Of a DNA stretch of 64,000 nt, positions 1 through 13,800 are shown in pieces; the first letter of the stretch is position 1; the number at the start of each line of letters is the position of its first letter. Where the stretch lies: positions 8,736,270 through 8,800,269 of the forward strand of contig OX465113.1 of the NCBI GenBank assembly GCA_949987565.1, written 5' to 3'. This DNA comes from Luidia sarsii (lineage: Eukaryota; Echinodermata; Asteroidea; Paxillosida; Luidiidae). Below the pieces are notes generated by a model that saw nothing but the letters and a program-made list of their open reading frames with translations, searched no databases and was not told the DNA's origin. Both the position numbers and the translations under genes were made by a program.

Positions 1-171
1 CTCTTTGTCGCGTAAGCGCTCACTCGCAGTCGCACAATTTATTGGCCTTCGGTAATTTTCAGGAAATGACTTCATCTCTGTCACTTACATCCTAGCAGGA
101 TGTGAAGTTCAGTCAGTGGACCTGTGACATGACAGTTATTGATGACATGACCATGAGTCTGGATTTCACTG

Positions 172-1719
172 GTGCAAATGGACCAGCACCAGACCCGTAG
201 TCTGCTCAGCCTGCATCCAGGGCTTTCTGGGGAAGGTTGTATCCAGGGTTTGAGCTCGGTGCAAATGGACCAGCACCAGACCCGTAGTCTGTTCAGCCTG
301 CACCCAGGGCTTTCTGGGGAAGGTTGTATCCAGGGTTTGAGCTCGGTGCAAATGGACCAGCACCAGACCCGTAGTCTGTTCAGCCTGTACCCAGGGCTTT
401 CTGGGGGAAGGTTGTATCCAGTGTTTGAGCTTGCTGCAAATGGTCCAGCACCAGACCCGTAGTCTGTTCAGCCTGCACCCAGGGCTTTCTGGGGGAAGGT
501 TGTATCCAGGGTTTGAGCTCGGTGCAAATGGACCAGCACCAGACCCGTAGTCTGTTCAGCCTGCACCCAGGGCTTTCTGGGGAAGGTTGTATCCAGGGTT
601 TGAGCTCGGTGCAAATGGACCAGCACCAGACCCGTAGTCTGTTCAGCCTGTACCCAGGGCTTTCTGGGGAAGGTTGTATCCAGGGTTCGAGCTCGGTGCA
701 AATGGACCAGCACCAGACCCGTAGTCTGTTCAGCCTGTTCAGGGCTTTCTGGGGAAGGTTGTATCCAGGGTTTGAGCTCGGTGCAAATGGTCCAGCACCA
801 GACCCGTAGTCTGTTCAGCCTGCACCCAGGGCTTTCTGGGGAAGGTTGTATCCAGTGTTTGAGCTCGGTGCAAATGGACCAGCACCAGACCCGTAGTCTG
901 CTCAGCCTGCATCCAGGGCTTTCTGGGGAAGGTTGTATCCAGTGTTTGAGCTCGGTGCAAATGGACCAGCACCAGACCCGTAGTCTGTTCAGCCTGTACC
1001 CAGGGCTTTCTGGGGAAGGTTGTATCCAGGGTTCGAGCTCGGTGCAAATGGACCAGCACCAGACCCGTAGTCTGCTCAGCCTGCATCCAGGGCTTTCTGG
1101 GGAAGGTTGTATCCAGTGTTTGAGCTCGGTGCAAATGGACCAGCACCAGACCCGTAGTCTGCTCAGCCTGCATCCAGGGCTTTCTGGGGAAGGTTGTATC
1201 CAGTGTTTGAGCTCGGTGCAAATGGACCAGCACCAGACCCGTAGTCTGTTCAGCCTGTACCGAGGGCTTTCTGGGGGAAGGTTGTATCCAGGGTTTGAGC
1301 TCGGTGCAAATGGACCAGCACCAGACCCCTAGTCTGTTCAGCCTGTACCCAGGGCTTTCTGGGGAAGGTTGTATCCAGTGTTTGAGCTCGGTGCAAATGG
1401 ACCAGCACCAGACCCGTAGTCTGCTCAGCCTGCATCCAGGGCTTTCTGGGGAAGGTTGTATCCAGTGTTTGAGCTCGGTGCAAATGGACCAGCACCAGAC
1501 CCGTAGTCTGCTCAGCCTGCACCCAGGGCTTTCTGGGGAAGGTTGTATCCAGTGTTTGAGCTCGGTGCAAATGGACCAGCACCAGACCCGTAGTCTGTTC
1601 AGCCTGTACCCAGGGCTTTCTGGGGAAGGTTGTATCCAGGGTTTGAGCTCAGTGCAAATGGACCAGCACCAGACCCGTAGTCTGTTCAGCCTGTACCCAG
1701 GGCTTTCTGGGGAAGGTTG
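172..1719 (+). repeat. 87-bp intronic minisatellite, about 18 copies
   Basis: A unit starting GTGCAAATGGACCAGCACC recurs every 87 bp (88 in a few copies, where a run of five G replaces four). Copies differ by single substitutions such as CTGCACCC/CTGTACCC/CTGCATCC. Because 87 is 29 codons, several frames stay open on both strands, giving spurious proteins. The array lies in the WDR36 intron upstream of the exon at 1887, which has its own pyrimidine tract and AG acceptor. Bases 1-171 upstream show no recognised exon. Confidence 0.93.
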
Positions 1720-1886
1720 GTATGCTTCTCAGGAAGTGCAGGCTGGGCAGGGTCTTTGTCATTTAGATCTTCAACGAACTGACAACAAAATGGTTGTTTG
1801 TCATAATGAAGACACAAGGAGCTGCGACAGCGTCGCCGATCATTCACACTTCTCTCTCGGAACTTTTTGGTTTTGCCGCGTGACAG

Positions 1887-4800
1887 AGAAAATCCGGGAG
1901 AGCGAGTGGGACTCCATCGCCGCCTGTCACCAGGGCGTCGCCGTGGCGACCACCTGGAACTACCAGCGCGGCACCATGGGCAAGCACAAGATCCGCTTCC
2001 CCCACGACAACTCCGCCCCCAACGTGGAGGCCTCGGTGAGTGGTTTCCCGGACTCTCTTCGCAGTCTAAAGAGAGTCGACAGAATGTAGAGGGCGTGACT
2101 GTTTCTGATCCCAGCACGACCTAGAAACGTTCTGCCTTTGACTTTTTTTTTTTTTTTAAAGGTCCCCTGAGGATTGAGTCATTATCAGTTTCTCTGATTG
2201 ACTGAGAATTGCCTTTTGGGCCATTGAAATTAGTCGACAGATTGCCACAAATTTGTGGGATTATTAAGGGATGTGAGACTTCCGGAAAGTTTCCGGATTT
2301 CCGGAAATGGCATTTTTTTTCTTCTTTTTTCGGATTTCCGGAAATGGCGTTTGATGCTAAGTGCATCATTGCCTTGGTTTGGAATTCATTTGCTCTCTCC
2401 TGTTCCCAACATCTATCTCAAAGCTGTAGCCCCCTTTGATCAATTTTACTCGCAATAAGCGATGGAGTGAGACAGCTGTGCACTTCCAAAGGATACTGGT
2501 TGAAGAAGGGTCACGGTGCAGTCCCGTTTTTCTGATGTTTCTTTGTCTGTGTTCCACAGGCCATTGACATCACGTCCTGCGGCAACTTTGTCGTGATTGG
2601 CTGGAGCACGGGTCACATGGACTGCTACAACATCCAATCAGGAATCCACCGGGGTTCCTATGGCAACCTGAGAGGTACCCTCTCCTTAAACTGTCCCCAA
2701 TATTCAAATCAGAGTTGGGCTGCACACAGAACTCAAGAGAGTGTTTTTGTTATCAGTACACGGTGCCAATGCTGACTTCGTGGCTCGCTAACTTTCTCCA
2801 CGAAGTAATCTGAAATCTCATTTTGAGAACAATCATTGCAAATCTGTACAAAACTCATCAGGATCTCCAGTTTTCAGTCGTCTTTTCAACTTATGATTTG
2901 AATAAACCTTTTTGACGTTCGCAAAGCATCATGGGTATAGATGATAAACTCGCCAAGTTTTTATCGCACAACTCAAGTTCGTGATTTGTTTATTGTTTTC
3001 TCCAAAAACTAGATGGACTTCAGAATGAAACTCACACAGAATGTTTGTCTAGATACCAGCAACAAAATATGTTTTTTCGTTGAAATGTTGAGTAGGTAGT
3101 TTCGGAGAAATTAGTGGGAATTCCGTTGGTGACTGGATGGCAACGCGGTGACCGCATACAGCTAACGGCGCGCTGTGTACGCATGCGCGCAGCTGCATGC
3201 GCGCACTGCGTTTCCCATCCAGTCACCAACGGAATCCCCACTGATTTCTCCGTAACTACCCACTGAACGTTTCAACCAAAAATATATAATGTTGCTGGTA
3301 TCTAGACGAAACTTCTGTGTGAGTTTCATTTCTGAACTCCATCTATTTTTTGGAGAAAACAATTAAACAAATCACGGACTTGAGTGCTTTGCCATAGAGT
3401 TGTGCAATAAAAATACGGCGCGTTTGTCATCTATACCCATGATGCTTTGCGAACGTCTAGTTTATTGACACCAGTGAGAGATTTCTCGCAGCAGGGATGC
3501 GTCTTGCTCTTCTGGGTCTTCGTCGATCCCATTTGGGTGTTTTTTTTTCTTCTTTCTAGCGCACGAGGGCGCCATTCGAGGCCTGGCAGTGGACGCCCTG
3601 AATCAGGTCATCATCACCGGCTCGTCGGACGCCCAGCTGAAGTTCTGGAGGTTTAAGGAGCGGAAGGCGCTGTGCGCATTGCCACTCGATGCCCCCGTCA
3701 GCCAGATCCTCCTTCACAGGGACAGGTGCGTCGTCAGTCGTGTCCCCCTCCACCTGTACGAGACTCGAACCCTCAGAGTCAACAACCTCTCAACTTAACG
3801 GCTGTAGACAATGAAGAGGGCCCAACGCTTTGATCCTAGGAGGACCTGAGTTTCTGCTTGGAAATGTCACAACCTCTCAAATTTTGAACAGAAGCAGATG
3901 ATTTGATTTCAGCAAATAATAGGATTTAGTTGACAATATCTCCCTCTGTCTCTGTCTCTCTCCCCTCTGTCTGTCTCTGTCTGTGTGTCTCTTCCTCTCT
4001 CTCTCTCTCCCTCTCTGTCTGTCTGCCTCTCCCTCTCCCTTTCTCTGTCTCTCTCTTTGCCCCACCTGTACCCCACCTCTCTCTCCCCCTCTGTCTTTCT
4101 CTCTTTCTCTCTCTCTTTCTCTCTCTCTCTTCCTCTCTCTCCCTCTCTCTCTCTCTCTCTCTTTCTTTCTCTCTCCTTATGCAGCTCGATGCTTGCTGTC
4201 AGCATGGATGACTTTGTGCTGGTTGTCGTGGATGCTGACTTGCGGAGGGTGGTCAGGAGGTTCAAAGGTCACCGGAACCGAATTACAGACATGGTGAGCA
4301 CCACAGGAGAGGCTGAGAGGTCGAGAAGACTGTCTTCTGTGATCATAAAACACTTTGTGGAATGGTTCGCGATAGGAGTCATTTCAAAAATATCTCCAAC
4401 GACACTCCCGGTGGGGCAAATTAGACTTATTAATTATTAGACAAAAATAACAGCTAAGTAAGCTTGAGTCAACCAACAATTTGAAACACTAACTTGACTG
4501 AAGTGATGCGTGGCATGAAAAAACCTTGCCCACTGTTGCCAGCAACGATACGATGCACACGCACAATACAAGCAAGTACAATGTAAAGGTATGGCACGAC
4601 CTGACCCTTCATGTGTGGAATGCTGTGCGCACAAGATCGCACATGGACCTGATAATGAATATTCATTTAAATTAGTGGTTGGATGTAAAGACTAATCAGA
4701 TTGTAGGAGCAAACACTACCAATTCAGGGCCTGCTCCGTGTCAGGGCAAACCAAGTAAGGAGATGTCTGGGCAGTAGGGAGTGCTGCAAAGCTGGTCTGG

Positions 4801-7800
4801 CTGCATCGGCGTCTTGGTCCAGAGTGAGCAAGGATGTGCATGTGTGCTCCTTGGGCTTTTTACTTGTGGTTAAGACTCTTTGTTATAATGGGGGGTTTTT
4901 GGATAATAGCTGTGGAACTGCAGGGTCTTGGCTTTTGTTATTTAAACCACCCTGGGTAGGTGGAGTGAGGTGCTTGCCAGCACCTGGATAATGAATTCCC
5001 TACAAGATATCAAATTCTTACCGGAAATTACATATTAATTCAACAAGAAAGTAAAATTTTTTGCTTGGCTACTACGGTAGCTATCAGGGTAAAAACATTT
5101 TTTTTCCCAGCACTTTGAGTGTAAAACCCTCATTGAATAATACACATGTATGAGATAGTCATCTGATAAATATGTCCCTACACACCATTGGTAAAGGTCT
5201 TAGAAACGCGTCCATACTTTGCCTAATCCAGCATATGCATGAAATAACACACCTGTGAAAGTTTCAGCTCAATCCGTCAACCTTGTCGCCAACAAATGGT
5301 GAAAAACTGTCTCATTTTTGCATCAAACTGTGTCAGCTTCCAGGATCGTAAAATTGACCTAGCAGAATTTTCAATAGTGCCACCGTGCCTTTAAACTGAA
5401 AAATTGCGAGTAAATCTCAAAATCGTTGTCGATAATTGTGAATGGACCATGTTGGATTTGTGCAAATGGTGTGTAGGGGCTTTAACATGTTTTTTTTTTC
5501 CCAAAAGGGGTTTTAAAATGACCGTTGGAAATTCATACAAAATTCCACTTTTCATGGAAAGTGGCAGCATTCCAAGCGCTCAAAGTTCACAGCATGTCTG
5601 ATACTGGTATTTACTTCCACTTGAGTAAAGTTACTTAATAACAAAAATTTCCTGGGCCGAAATTTGGATTTGTGCAAATGGTGCGTATGGGCGTTAATGT
5701 CCCTGAGGTTGGATTGTTCCTCTCTGAATGGTTCGTTCCCTGCAGTCCTTCAGCCAGGACGCCCGGTGGCTGGTGACCTCATCTATGGACTCCACCATCC
5801 TGACCTGGGATCTCCCCTCTGGCAGGTAGGCGCCCCCCCCCACAAAGCAGACAGCAAGCTGCTCGGTCAAAAAGCACATCAGAGGGCGGAAAGTTTTGCA
5901 GTGACTGACACTGTGAAGCGCATCTCATTTCAGAGACCGGTTGAGTTACCGGCTCTTTTCACAGCCACACTCCACCTCGAAAGAGATGTTACATTGTACA
6001 CGGCGTCGGTGATTTGAGTAGGGTAGGGATTAGTGAGAAGAGGGGGAAAGATCAAAGAGAGAAGTGTGGAGGAGTGAACACAAAAGAAGGATTGCCCTTC
6101 CCTTTGATCTCACCCTTCCAGCTTTCCTCTTTGTCCTTTGATTCTCATCCTTGTCCTATTCACGCTCTTCCCCCTTCCTTTGTGTACATGTATCTGTGTT
6201 GTCCTTGTCACTCTGCTTCTGAGAAAGGTCCTGCTAGGATCGAAACTTCAGGCCCACTAAATTTTAAGTTTTAAAAACAGCGCATTGTTTGAAAAAAAAC
6301 ACATTTACGGTGATCATGGGCACTAGCACTGGAAATAGGAAATAAGTGGTTACGGTGTCAATGCTTGATTTGTTCGGCTTTTTTTTCAGACGTGTCGACT
6401 GTTTCCTCGTGGAAGAGCCAGCCACTAGCTTGACCCTGTCGCCCACTGGAGACTTCCTTGCCACCACCCACGTGGACGACCTTGGCGTGTACCTCTGGTA
6501 ACTGCAGTCTGTCGACACCCACGTTCAGCTCGACCTCGGGCCTTATTCAAATGCTCCGGCATGGTCCCCAACCCCCTCTGCCTCCCTCTCCTCCAGTCCA
6601 CCCACAGTTTGTCTGTCAGGAGTCCTTATTGAGTAGTTATACATGTAGCGAGTTGTTCTGTCTGTCAAATAGTGGCGCCAATTTCCACTTTGCCACATGG
6701 AACACACCATACACAGCTATGATTACTTGAAGGCCCTATACAAGATTGGTAAAGGTCAAAAGATTGCCACAGTCTATGTGTTAAATCATTAAGCATTCCA
6801 AAAAAGCAATACTGTGAAGGTTTCAAGCCCCTATAAAACATTGGTAAGATAGAAAAACAGAAATGTTCACAGATTTACATGAAACTTATACAGTTTGAAG
6901 ATGGTTATAGTAGAAACCTCGCATTGAAATATTTCTGTCTATTTTGGGAGAAAAGAGTAAAGAAATAATTTACGTCTCATTCCGAGATCTAATTTTTTTT
7001 AGGAACAATATGTTTATTGCTGCATTTTTACAAAACAAATGAAGCAGTTTTCACGGTTGTTGTATTTGAGCTGAAATGTTCACAGGTGTGCTATTTCATG
7101 CAGATGTTGGATCAGACAACGTATGGATGCTATTCTTTGACCTCGACCAATGTTGTGTTATCCCTTTGGTAATCTGAGGAAGTAGAAAAATCCAAAAAAG
7201 CTCATGGTTTATGCACCAGCCTGTAGTGTAAGAAATAGTTTATTACTCGCGAGTAATAAATGTCCTGTTAACGTTGTGGTTTTCTCACCAAGGTTTTGAT
7301 TTTGATTTGATTTTGATTCTTGATTTTATCCTTGATATGATTTGATTTTGGACTACACAACAACTTAACACGGAGGGAAATTGCAGGGATTTACTGGCAC
7401 AATACAATGAACGACAGTTGCCTGTGGGCATAGAGAACCATTTTTAGTCAGAAGCGGTCGCCAGACCTTGCGTCTTGAACGAGTTTCGGTTGTTGTTCAC
7501 TTTTGACTCGATCCGTTCCTCCTGCGAAGGTCCAACAAGACTCTGTATGCCCACGTACCCCTGCGGCCTCTGCCCGACTCTCACCAGCCCAGCGTGGTGG
7601 CCCTGCCGGGCACCAACTCTGACCCTGAGGGTGAGTCCATCTCCATCCAGTGCCCAGGCAATGTTTGGGAACGTTTCTCTGGCAGAGAAGCTCACTCTGT
7701 CTCTGTCGACAGACTTAGAAGCTCTAGTTGATATCTTTTTTTTATGCAGTGCAGTCAAAACAAAAACTGTTGCAAACTGCTCACTGACTAAAATGACCTG

Positions 7801-10800
7801 CAGTACATCAATCTCAAAAGTTAGAGAGCCTGATGTTTCGATCTTAGCCGGACCTTTTCTTAGAAAATTATGTGATTATTCTGAGCAGAATGAAGTCATA
7901 AGAAGTTGAAATTGCGACCCTTATTGCGACTTCATTTCAAATTGGCTTCCCAATTTTATTTATATTTAGACCATTAACTTTCTGTTTTCCCTCTTTTGAA
8001 ACAATCCAACAAAAATAGAACTGACAGAAATTAACTGACATTAATCCAGGGCTATTTTGAGTTCAAGTCCAAATCAAATGAAACCCCAACTAGAGATTTA
8101 TGTCTGTTGGCAAACAGAACATAACGCTTTTCTGCATCTGGTTCTCTTAAAAAAAAAAAAAATTGATGAAAAAAAATTGACATCAACGGGATTCGAACCC
8201 GTAACCTCCATTCCTAACCCAAAACGCACGTGCATATTTTGTGCACAAAGTTTATGGGACTTAATTATATTTTTCAAAAAATCATAATAATTCTGAACAA
8301 TGGTCAATTGCTTCCAAACTCAGGATTTAGAATGTCTAGCCCGATAGCTAAATGCCCACCAAATTTCGAGACGATTGACCTTTGACAAATATGCGTTTTA
8401 AAAACACGCATTTTGATGACGTCACGATTGCGTCATGGCATTTTGGCCCCGGAGGGTGTTTCTAAACCACATCCCCAATAGATATAATCGAAAAAATGAA
8501 AAAATCTTGCTCTGTTGGCCAAATATGCTCAATTGAATGTTAAAATCTTAAAAGTTTATGACCTCATTAATATTCATGAGATGACGTCACGATCAAATGA
8601 GGGCAATTTTTGGATACACCTTTTCCCAACTTAGATATACTGCAAAATTGAAACCAAACAAAATTGCATTTTCGCTTAAAATGGAGTTTGAAATTTGCCA
8701 CTTTAAAGCACTGTCACGTGATACGTGATGACGTCATGACAATTTTAAGACAACTGTGCACTAGCTCAACATAGGCTCTATGCATTTGCCAAGTTTGAAA
8801 AAAATCCAAGTGTGTTCAATGGCAAAAGTGCCGTGGAGAAAAACCCTGTACAAAGTCTACGGGATTATTCCGACCAGAAAAAGAAGAAGAAGAAGAAGAA
8901 AAAAAAAAAAATCAGAACAAGAACAATAGCTTTTCCGACGCGGCGGAAAAGCTAAAAAGGTTTCAAAAAAGGAATAGAAAAACTGTTCTTTTTTTTTTCT
9001 TTGGCCGAGCTCAGAGCTCCTTGAGGACCCGCCTGAGGACGCCTCGGATGATGACCCCGAGGTCGCCGACCTGGTGTCAGAGTTCAAGTCACCCCAGCAG
9101 ATTTCAGCCGAGCTGGTCACCCTCTCTCTCCTGCCCGACTCAAGGTGGCGAAGCCTGACCAATCTGGAGCTCATCAAGGTGGGTTTTCTGATCAACCCTC
9201 TCCATCTGATGTATTGCCCATGCCCTAGTCAGTTGGGCCTGACCCTAGTCAGTTGGAGTTGGGCCAAGCCCTAGTCAGTAGGGCCAAGCCCTAGTCAGTT
9301 GGGCCAAGCCCTAGTCAGTTGGACCTAACCCTAGTCAGTTGGGCCTAACCCTAGTCAGTTAGGCCTAACCCTAGTCAGTTGGAGTTGGGCCAAGCCCTAG
9401 TCAGTAGGGCCAAGCCCTAGTCAGTTGGGCCAAGCCCTAGTCAGTTGGACCTAACCCTAGTCAGTTGGGCCTAACCCTAGTCAGTTAGGCCTTACCCTAG
9501 TCAGTTGGACCTAACCCTAGTCAGTTGGGCCTAACCCTAGTCAGTTGGGCCTAACCTTAGTCAGTTGGGCCTAACCCTAGTCAGTTGGGCCTAACCTTAG
9601 TCACTTGGGCCTAACCCTAGTCAGTTGGACCTAACCCTAGTCAGTTGGACCTAACCTTAGTCAGTTGGGCCTAACCCTTGTCAGTTGGGCCTAACCTTAG
9701 TCAGTTGGGCCTAACCTTAGTCAGTTGGGCCTAACCCTAGTCAGTTGGGCCTAACCTTAGTCAGTTGGGCCTAACCCTAGTCAGTTTGATTTCCATTTTT
9801 ATTCCAGCAAAGGAACAAGCCCAAGGAACCGCCCAAGGTGCCCAAGGCTGCCCCCTTCTTCCTGCCCACAGTGGCCGGTCTGACGCCCCAATTTGTTTCT
9901 GCCAAGGACTGCGAAGACAAGGGCAAGGACAAGCAGGGATCCCTGAGCCTGCCCAGCTTTGGCCACCAGTCTCCACTCTCTGTGGCCCTGGAGCAGAGCA
10001 TTGCAACGGGAGAGTGTAAGTCCACTTTTGCCCGCCGTTAAAAAAAAAGCATCTGATCTTGACTCGACCTCCGGCTCGCTCACTGCGGAGTTATCGGTGT
10101 CTTCTGAGGGAGTTTCTTTGCGAGAGGTTTTACAGCGAGGAGCGAACAGCCGGCGTGCCCCCTGCCCAAGCAGCTGTGAGCGGCTCGTCGAAGGGGGAAG
10201 TGGGAAAGGAAAAACTGCGAGAGTTTTTAGAGGACAAGAAGTGTGGATTTCACGTAGGTCCCTTGTCGAGACTTGGTATCGGATGATTGAACCCGTCTGA
10301 TGTCGTTTCCATCCGTTAGCCGTCGGGTGTTGTTTTTTCTCCCCAGCGTCCTGTTCCAGGCGAATTCTATTCAATAGAAACCCGATGGGTTTGTTCATAA
10401 CGTTCTCTCCCCACACTGTGGCCCACAGGCCTCAGGGTTTCAGGGTCCAACAGACTTTTTTTCCTGTAGCGCTCACCTTTCATTCTCTGTCCACAGAGAT
10501 ACATATTCCAATTTTGTAAAAAAACACCAAACTGTTATGTCTGCATAGGCTAACAGTAACTCAACTAACGATGGATAACCATTTGAAGTTGTGGAAGGCG
10601 GTACAGTGTCTGCGCATCGGTAATCGGCTTGCCATTGTTCTGCAAGTTATGCTCACTACCAATATCTGAGCTATCCAGCCATTAGATGGTGGCCTTCTTC
10701 CCAAATAGTCAACTACATGTAATCTTTGCTGGAGTGGGGGCACCAGTCACCTTTATCTGCCGTATATCTCCAGGGATCGTGTCCCCGCTGTTACTCTAAA

Positions 10801-13800
10801 GCAAACATCCAATTTCCTGTAAAAACCTGGCTGCAGCAGATTAAAAATAGCACCAAGTGGACGAGACTGTAGCTTTTTCTTTCTTGTCGCCTGGCACAGT
10901 TGGCGTCGTTCACGAGTGTCTGAAGACCCTGTCTCCGTCGGAGATCGACGTGGAGCTGCGCTGTCTCTCGCCTCTAGGGGGCGGCACAGTGGACGCCATG
11001 CGGCAGTTCCTCCGCTACCTGGACCAGAGCCTGCAGAAGAATCGCGACTTTGAGCTCGTCCAGGCCTATGTCACTCTATTTCTGAAGGTATGTGTCAAGA
11101 GATACTGTGTGCTCATGCGGTTGGGGGGAGGGGCAGGATTTTGGCCCTTACTTGACCTGTACGGTTAGCACTGCCCGCCCTTATATGCCTGCTGAATAGG
11201 TTCACATCCAGCTTGGGCTTGACTCGTACCCGCTACTCGAACCCGCGGGCACGGTCACCAGGGCAGAGATATAACGTGAGGAGTGGCTGGGTTCGAATCC
11301 CCGTGGAGCTGTTTGTGATTGGTATTCAGCAGGCAATCGTGCAAAGTGCTGAGCATGCAGTGCTTAAATGTACATCGGGTTGGGCAAACCCTCATTAGAA
11401 CACATTCTCCACGATGTCAACAAACTTTAAAGGTTTCCCAAGGAGACGATGACCATTATGCTGTGTAGTTGCAGGAGATGTTGACTGGCTGACTGGAGCC
11501 TCTTTGATTGGAAATAGAAGCCCTAGTGCCTGTAACATGGACATAAGTTATCATTGCCTCGCCTAATGAATACCCTGTCTTCTAATCACTTCAAATAGAT
11601 ATACAAAAAAATGTTGCAAACTCCTTACAGACTAAAAATACCAAAATGCAAATCTTAAAATTTAGTGGGCCTGATGTTTCGATCCTAGCAGGACCTTTCT
11701 CAAAGGCAGAGTGACAAGGACAAAACAGATACATGTACACGAAGGAGGGGAAGAGAGTGAATAGGACACGGATGAGAAACAAAGGACAAAGAGTAAAGCT
11801 GGTAGGGAGAGATCAAAGGGAAGGGCAAGGGGTAGGGTAGGGATTAGTGAAAGGAGGGGGAAAGATCAAAGAGAAGGGCAAGGAGTAGGGTAGGGATTAG
11901 TGACAAGAGGGGGAAAGATCAAAGAGAGAAGTGTGGAGGAGTGAACACAAAAGAAGGATTATCAGAAAGCTGCAAGGTGTTAGTCATTACCCTCCTGGAT
12001 GTTGAGACCATGTGGTTGAATAGTCCGACGCTTCATCCACATTTTCTCACGGCTAAGACGGACAGCATTACTACGGTAGGGGGAGGAAAAGGACGAGGAG
12101 AGGGAGGAAGAGGAGATGAATGGGGAGAGTAAGAGGAGGGATGAGGGGGAGGAAGAGGAAGGGAGAAGAGGAAGGAGGGGAAATGATGAGGAGAGGGAGG
12201 GCGAGGAGAGGAAGAGGAGGGATAAGGGGGCAAGAAGGAGGAGAGAAGGAAGGAGGGGGAAAGGACGAGGAGAGGGAGGAAGAGGAGAGGAAGAGGAAGG
12301 AGGAGGAAAAGGACCAGGAGAGGGAGTGCGAGAAGAGGAGAGGAAGAGGAGGGATGAAGGGGAGGAATGGAAAGGGGAGAGGAAGAGGAAGGAGGAGAGG
12401 GGAAGGACGAGGAGAAGAAGGGCGAGGAGAGGAAGAGGAAGGAGGAGAGGAGTAAGGAGGAGGAAAAGGACCAGGAGAGGGAGTGCGAGAAGAGGAGAGG
12501 AAGAGGAGGGATGAAGGGGAGGAAGAGGAAGGGGAGATGAAGAGGAAGGAGGAGAGGGGTAAGGAGGAGGGAAAGGATCAGGAGAGGGAGTGCGAGAAGA
12601 GAGGAAGAGGAGGGAGGAAGGGGAGAGGAAGAAGAGGGGAGGAAAGGATGAAGGAGGGGGAGGAAGGGAGGAAGAGGAGGGGAAGGAAAGGAGGAAGGAG
12701 GTGGAGGAAGAGGACCCTTTCTGTTTCCATCCCACAGGGCCACAGTAATCGCTCGTAATCTTTCTTTGCAGCACGTTCACGCCCAATTTAGCACCGTGCC
12801 TCCCTTCCTCTTCTCATACCAATTAATCTCCATGGACTATTGGTGAAAATGCCAGTATGGAGCCCAGTCGAGATGTCAATGAGAGTTTGCCACACTCCGC
12901 AATCTATATACAGTGAACACGCAATAGAGCGATTGCGTGACCACTGTTTACCTGACATCGCGTAACTTATAGTGGGTATTTTGTTGGCATCTCATTTTGG
13001 TGCAGAACCGGAGTGGAAATGAGCAAAGAAGACAATCGTATTGTCCATTTTTTTTCTGCATACGTTTCCGTCACTGCTCTGCGCCAAATGAGGTGGGAAA
13101 AAGCACCCACCATGAGTCACGCGATGGCATGTAAACAGTGGTCGCGCAATCGGTCTTTTAGCACTTGTGTGCTCAGCACTCTGCCCGATTGAAAAAAACC
13201 CAACCCGAAACAACAACAACAGGACTGAACCTGGTACTCCTGTGTCGTAGTGGAGATGTCTTACGGAGTTACCGACTTGACCACCGAGCTGGTCGAGGTC
13301 CCGTGGTGGATTCAGAATCTTCATAGCGACGGGCGCTCAAAGATCAAACGGTTGTTTTCTCCACACGAAATCGTATTACTGGACTTCGTTCAACATTCAA
13401 GCCAGTGCAGAATGTTTGCAGTGTGACACCATTGAGGATTCTCCTCGCTGCTTCTCGATCGTCGATATTCCTCATTCAGCGAGGCTTTGCCCTGCTGGAC
13501 GTTAGAGCCCTATTCGACACGATGAACGCACCGAATGTTCGATGCCTTGTCCGTTGCCTGATAAAAAAAAAATAGACAGGGGCTTCGTAACGCAACATCG
13601 GTCGAGGTCAAAGAATAGCATCCATAGTTTTCTGATCCAACGTATGCATGAAATAGCACACCTGTGAAAATTTCAGCTCAATCCGCCAACAGAGTCTCGA
13701 GAAAATCGTGAAAACCGCTTCATTTGTTTCGCAAAAATGCAGCAGTCAACGTATTGTTCCGAAAAATCGTTTAGATCTATAGGGGTGAGACGTAAATCAT

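Noticed and set aside
172..1719. CRISPR-like array
   Set aside because: Units are contiguous 87-bp repeats without unique spacers, in a eukaryotic intron. The same applies to the arrays at 9227 and 18821.
3157..3240. CpG-rich CGCATGCG palindrome as promoter
   Set aside because: It is the centre of the foldback element, not near any gene start.
12066..12786. 268-codon minus-strand open frame over the purine block
   Set aside because: A Ser/Pro/Leu low-complexity product of a CT-rich strand.
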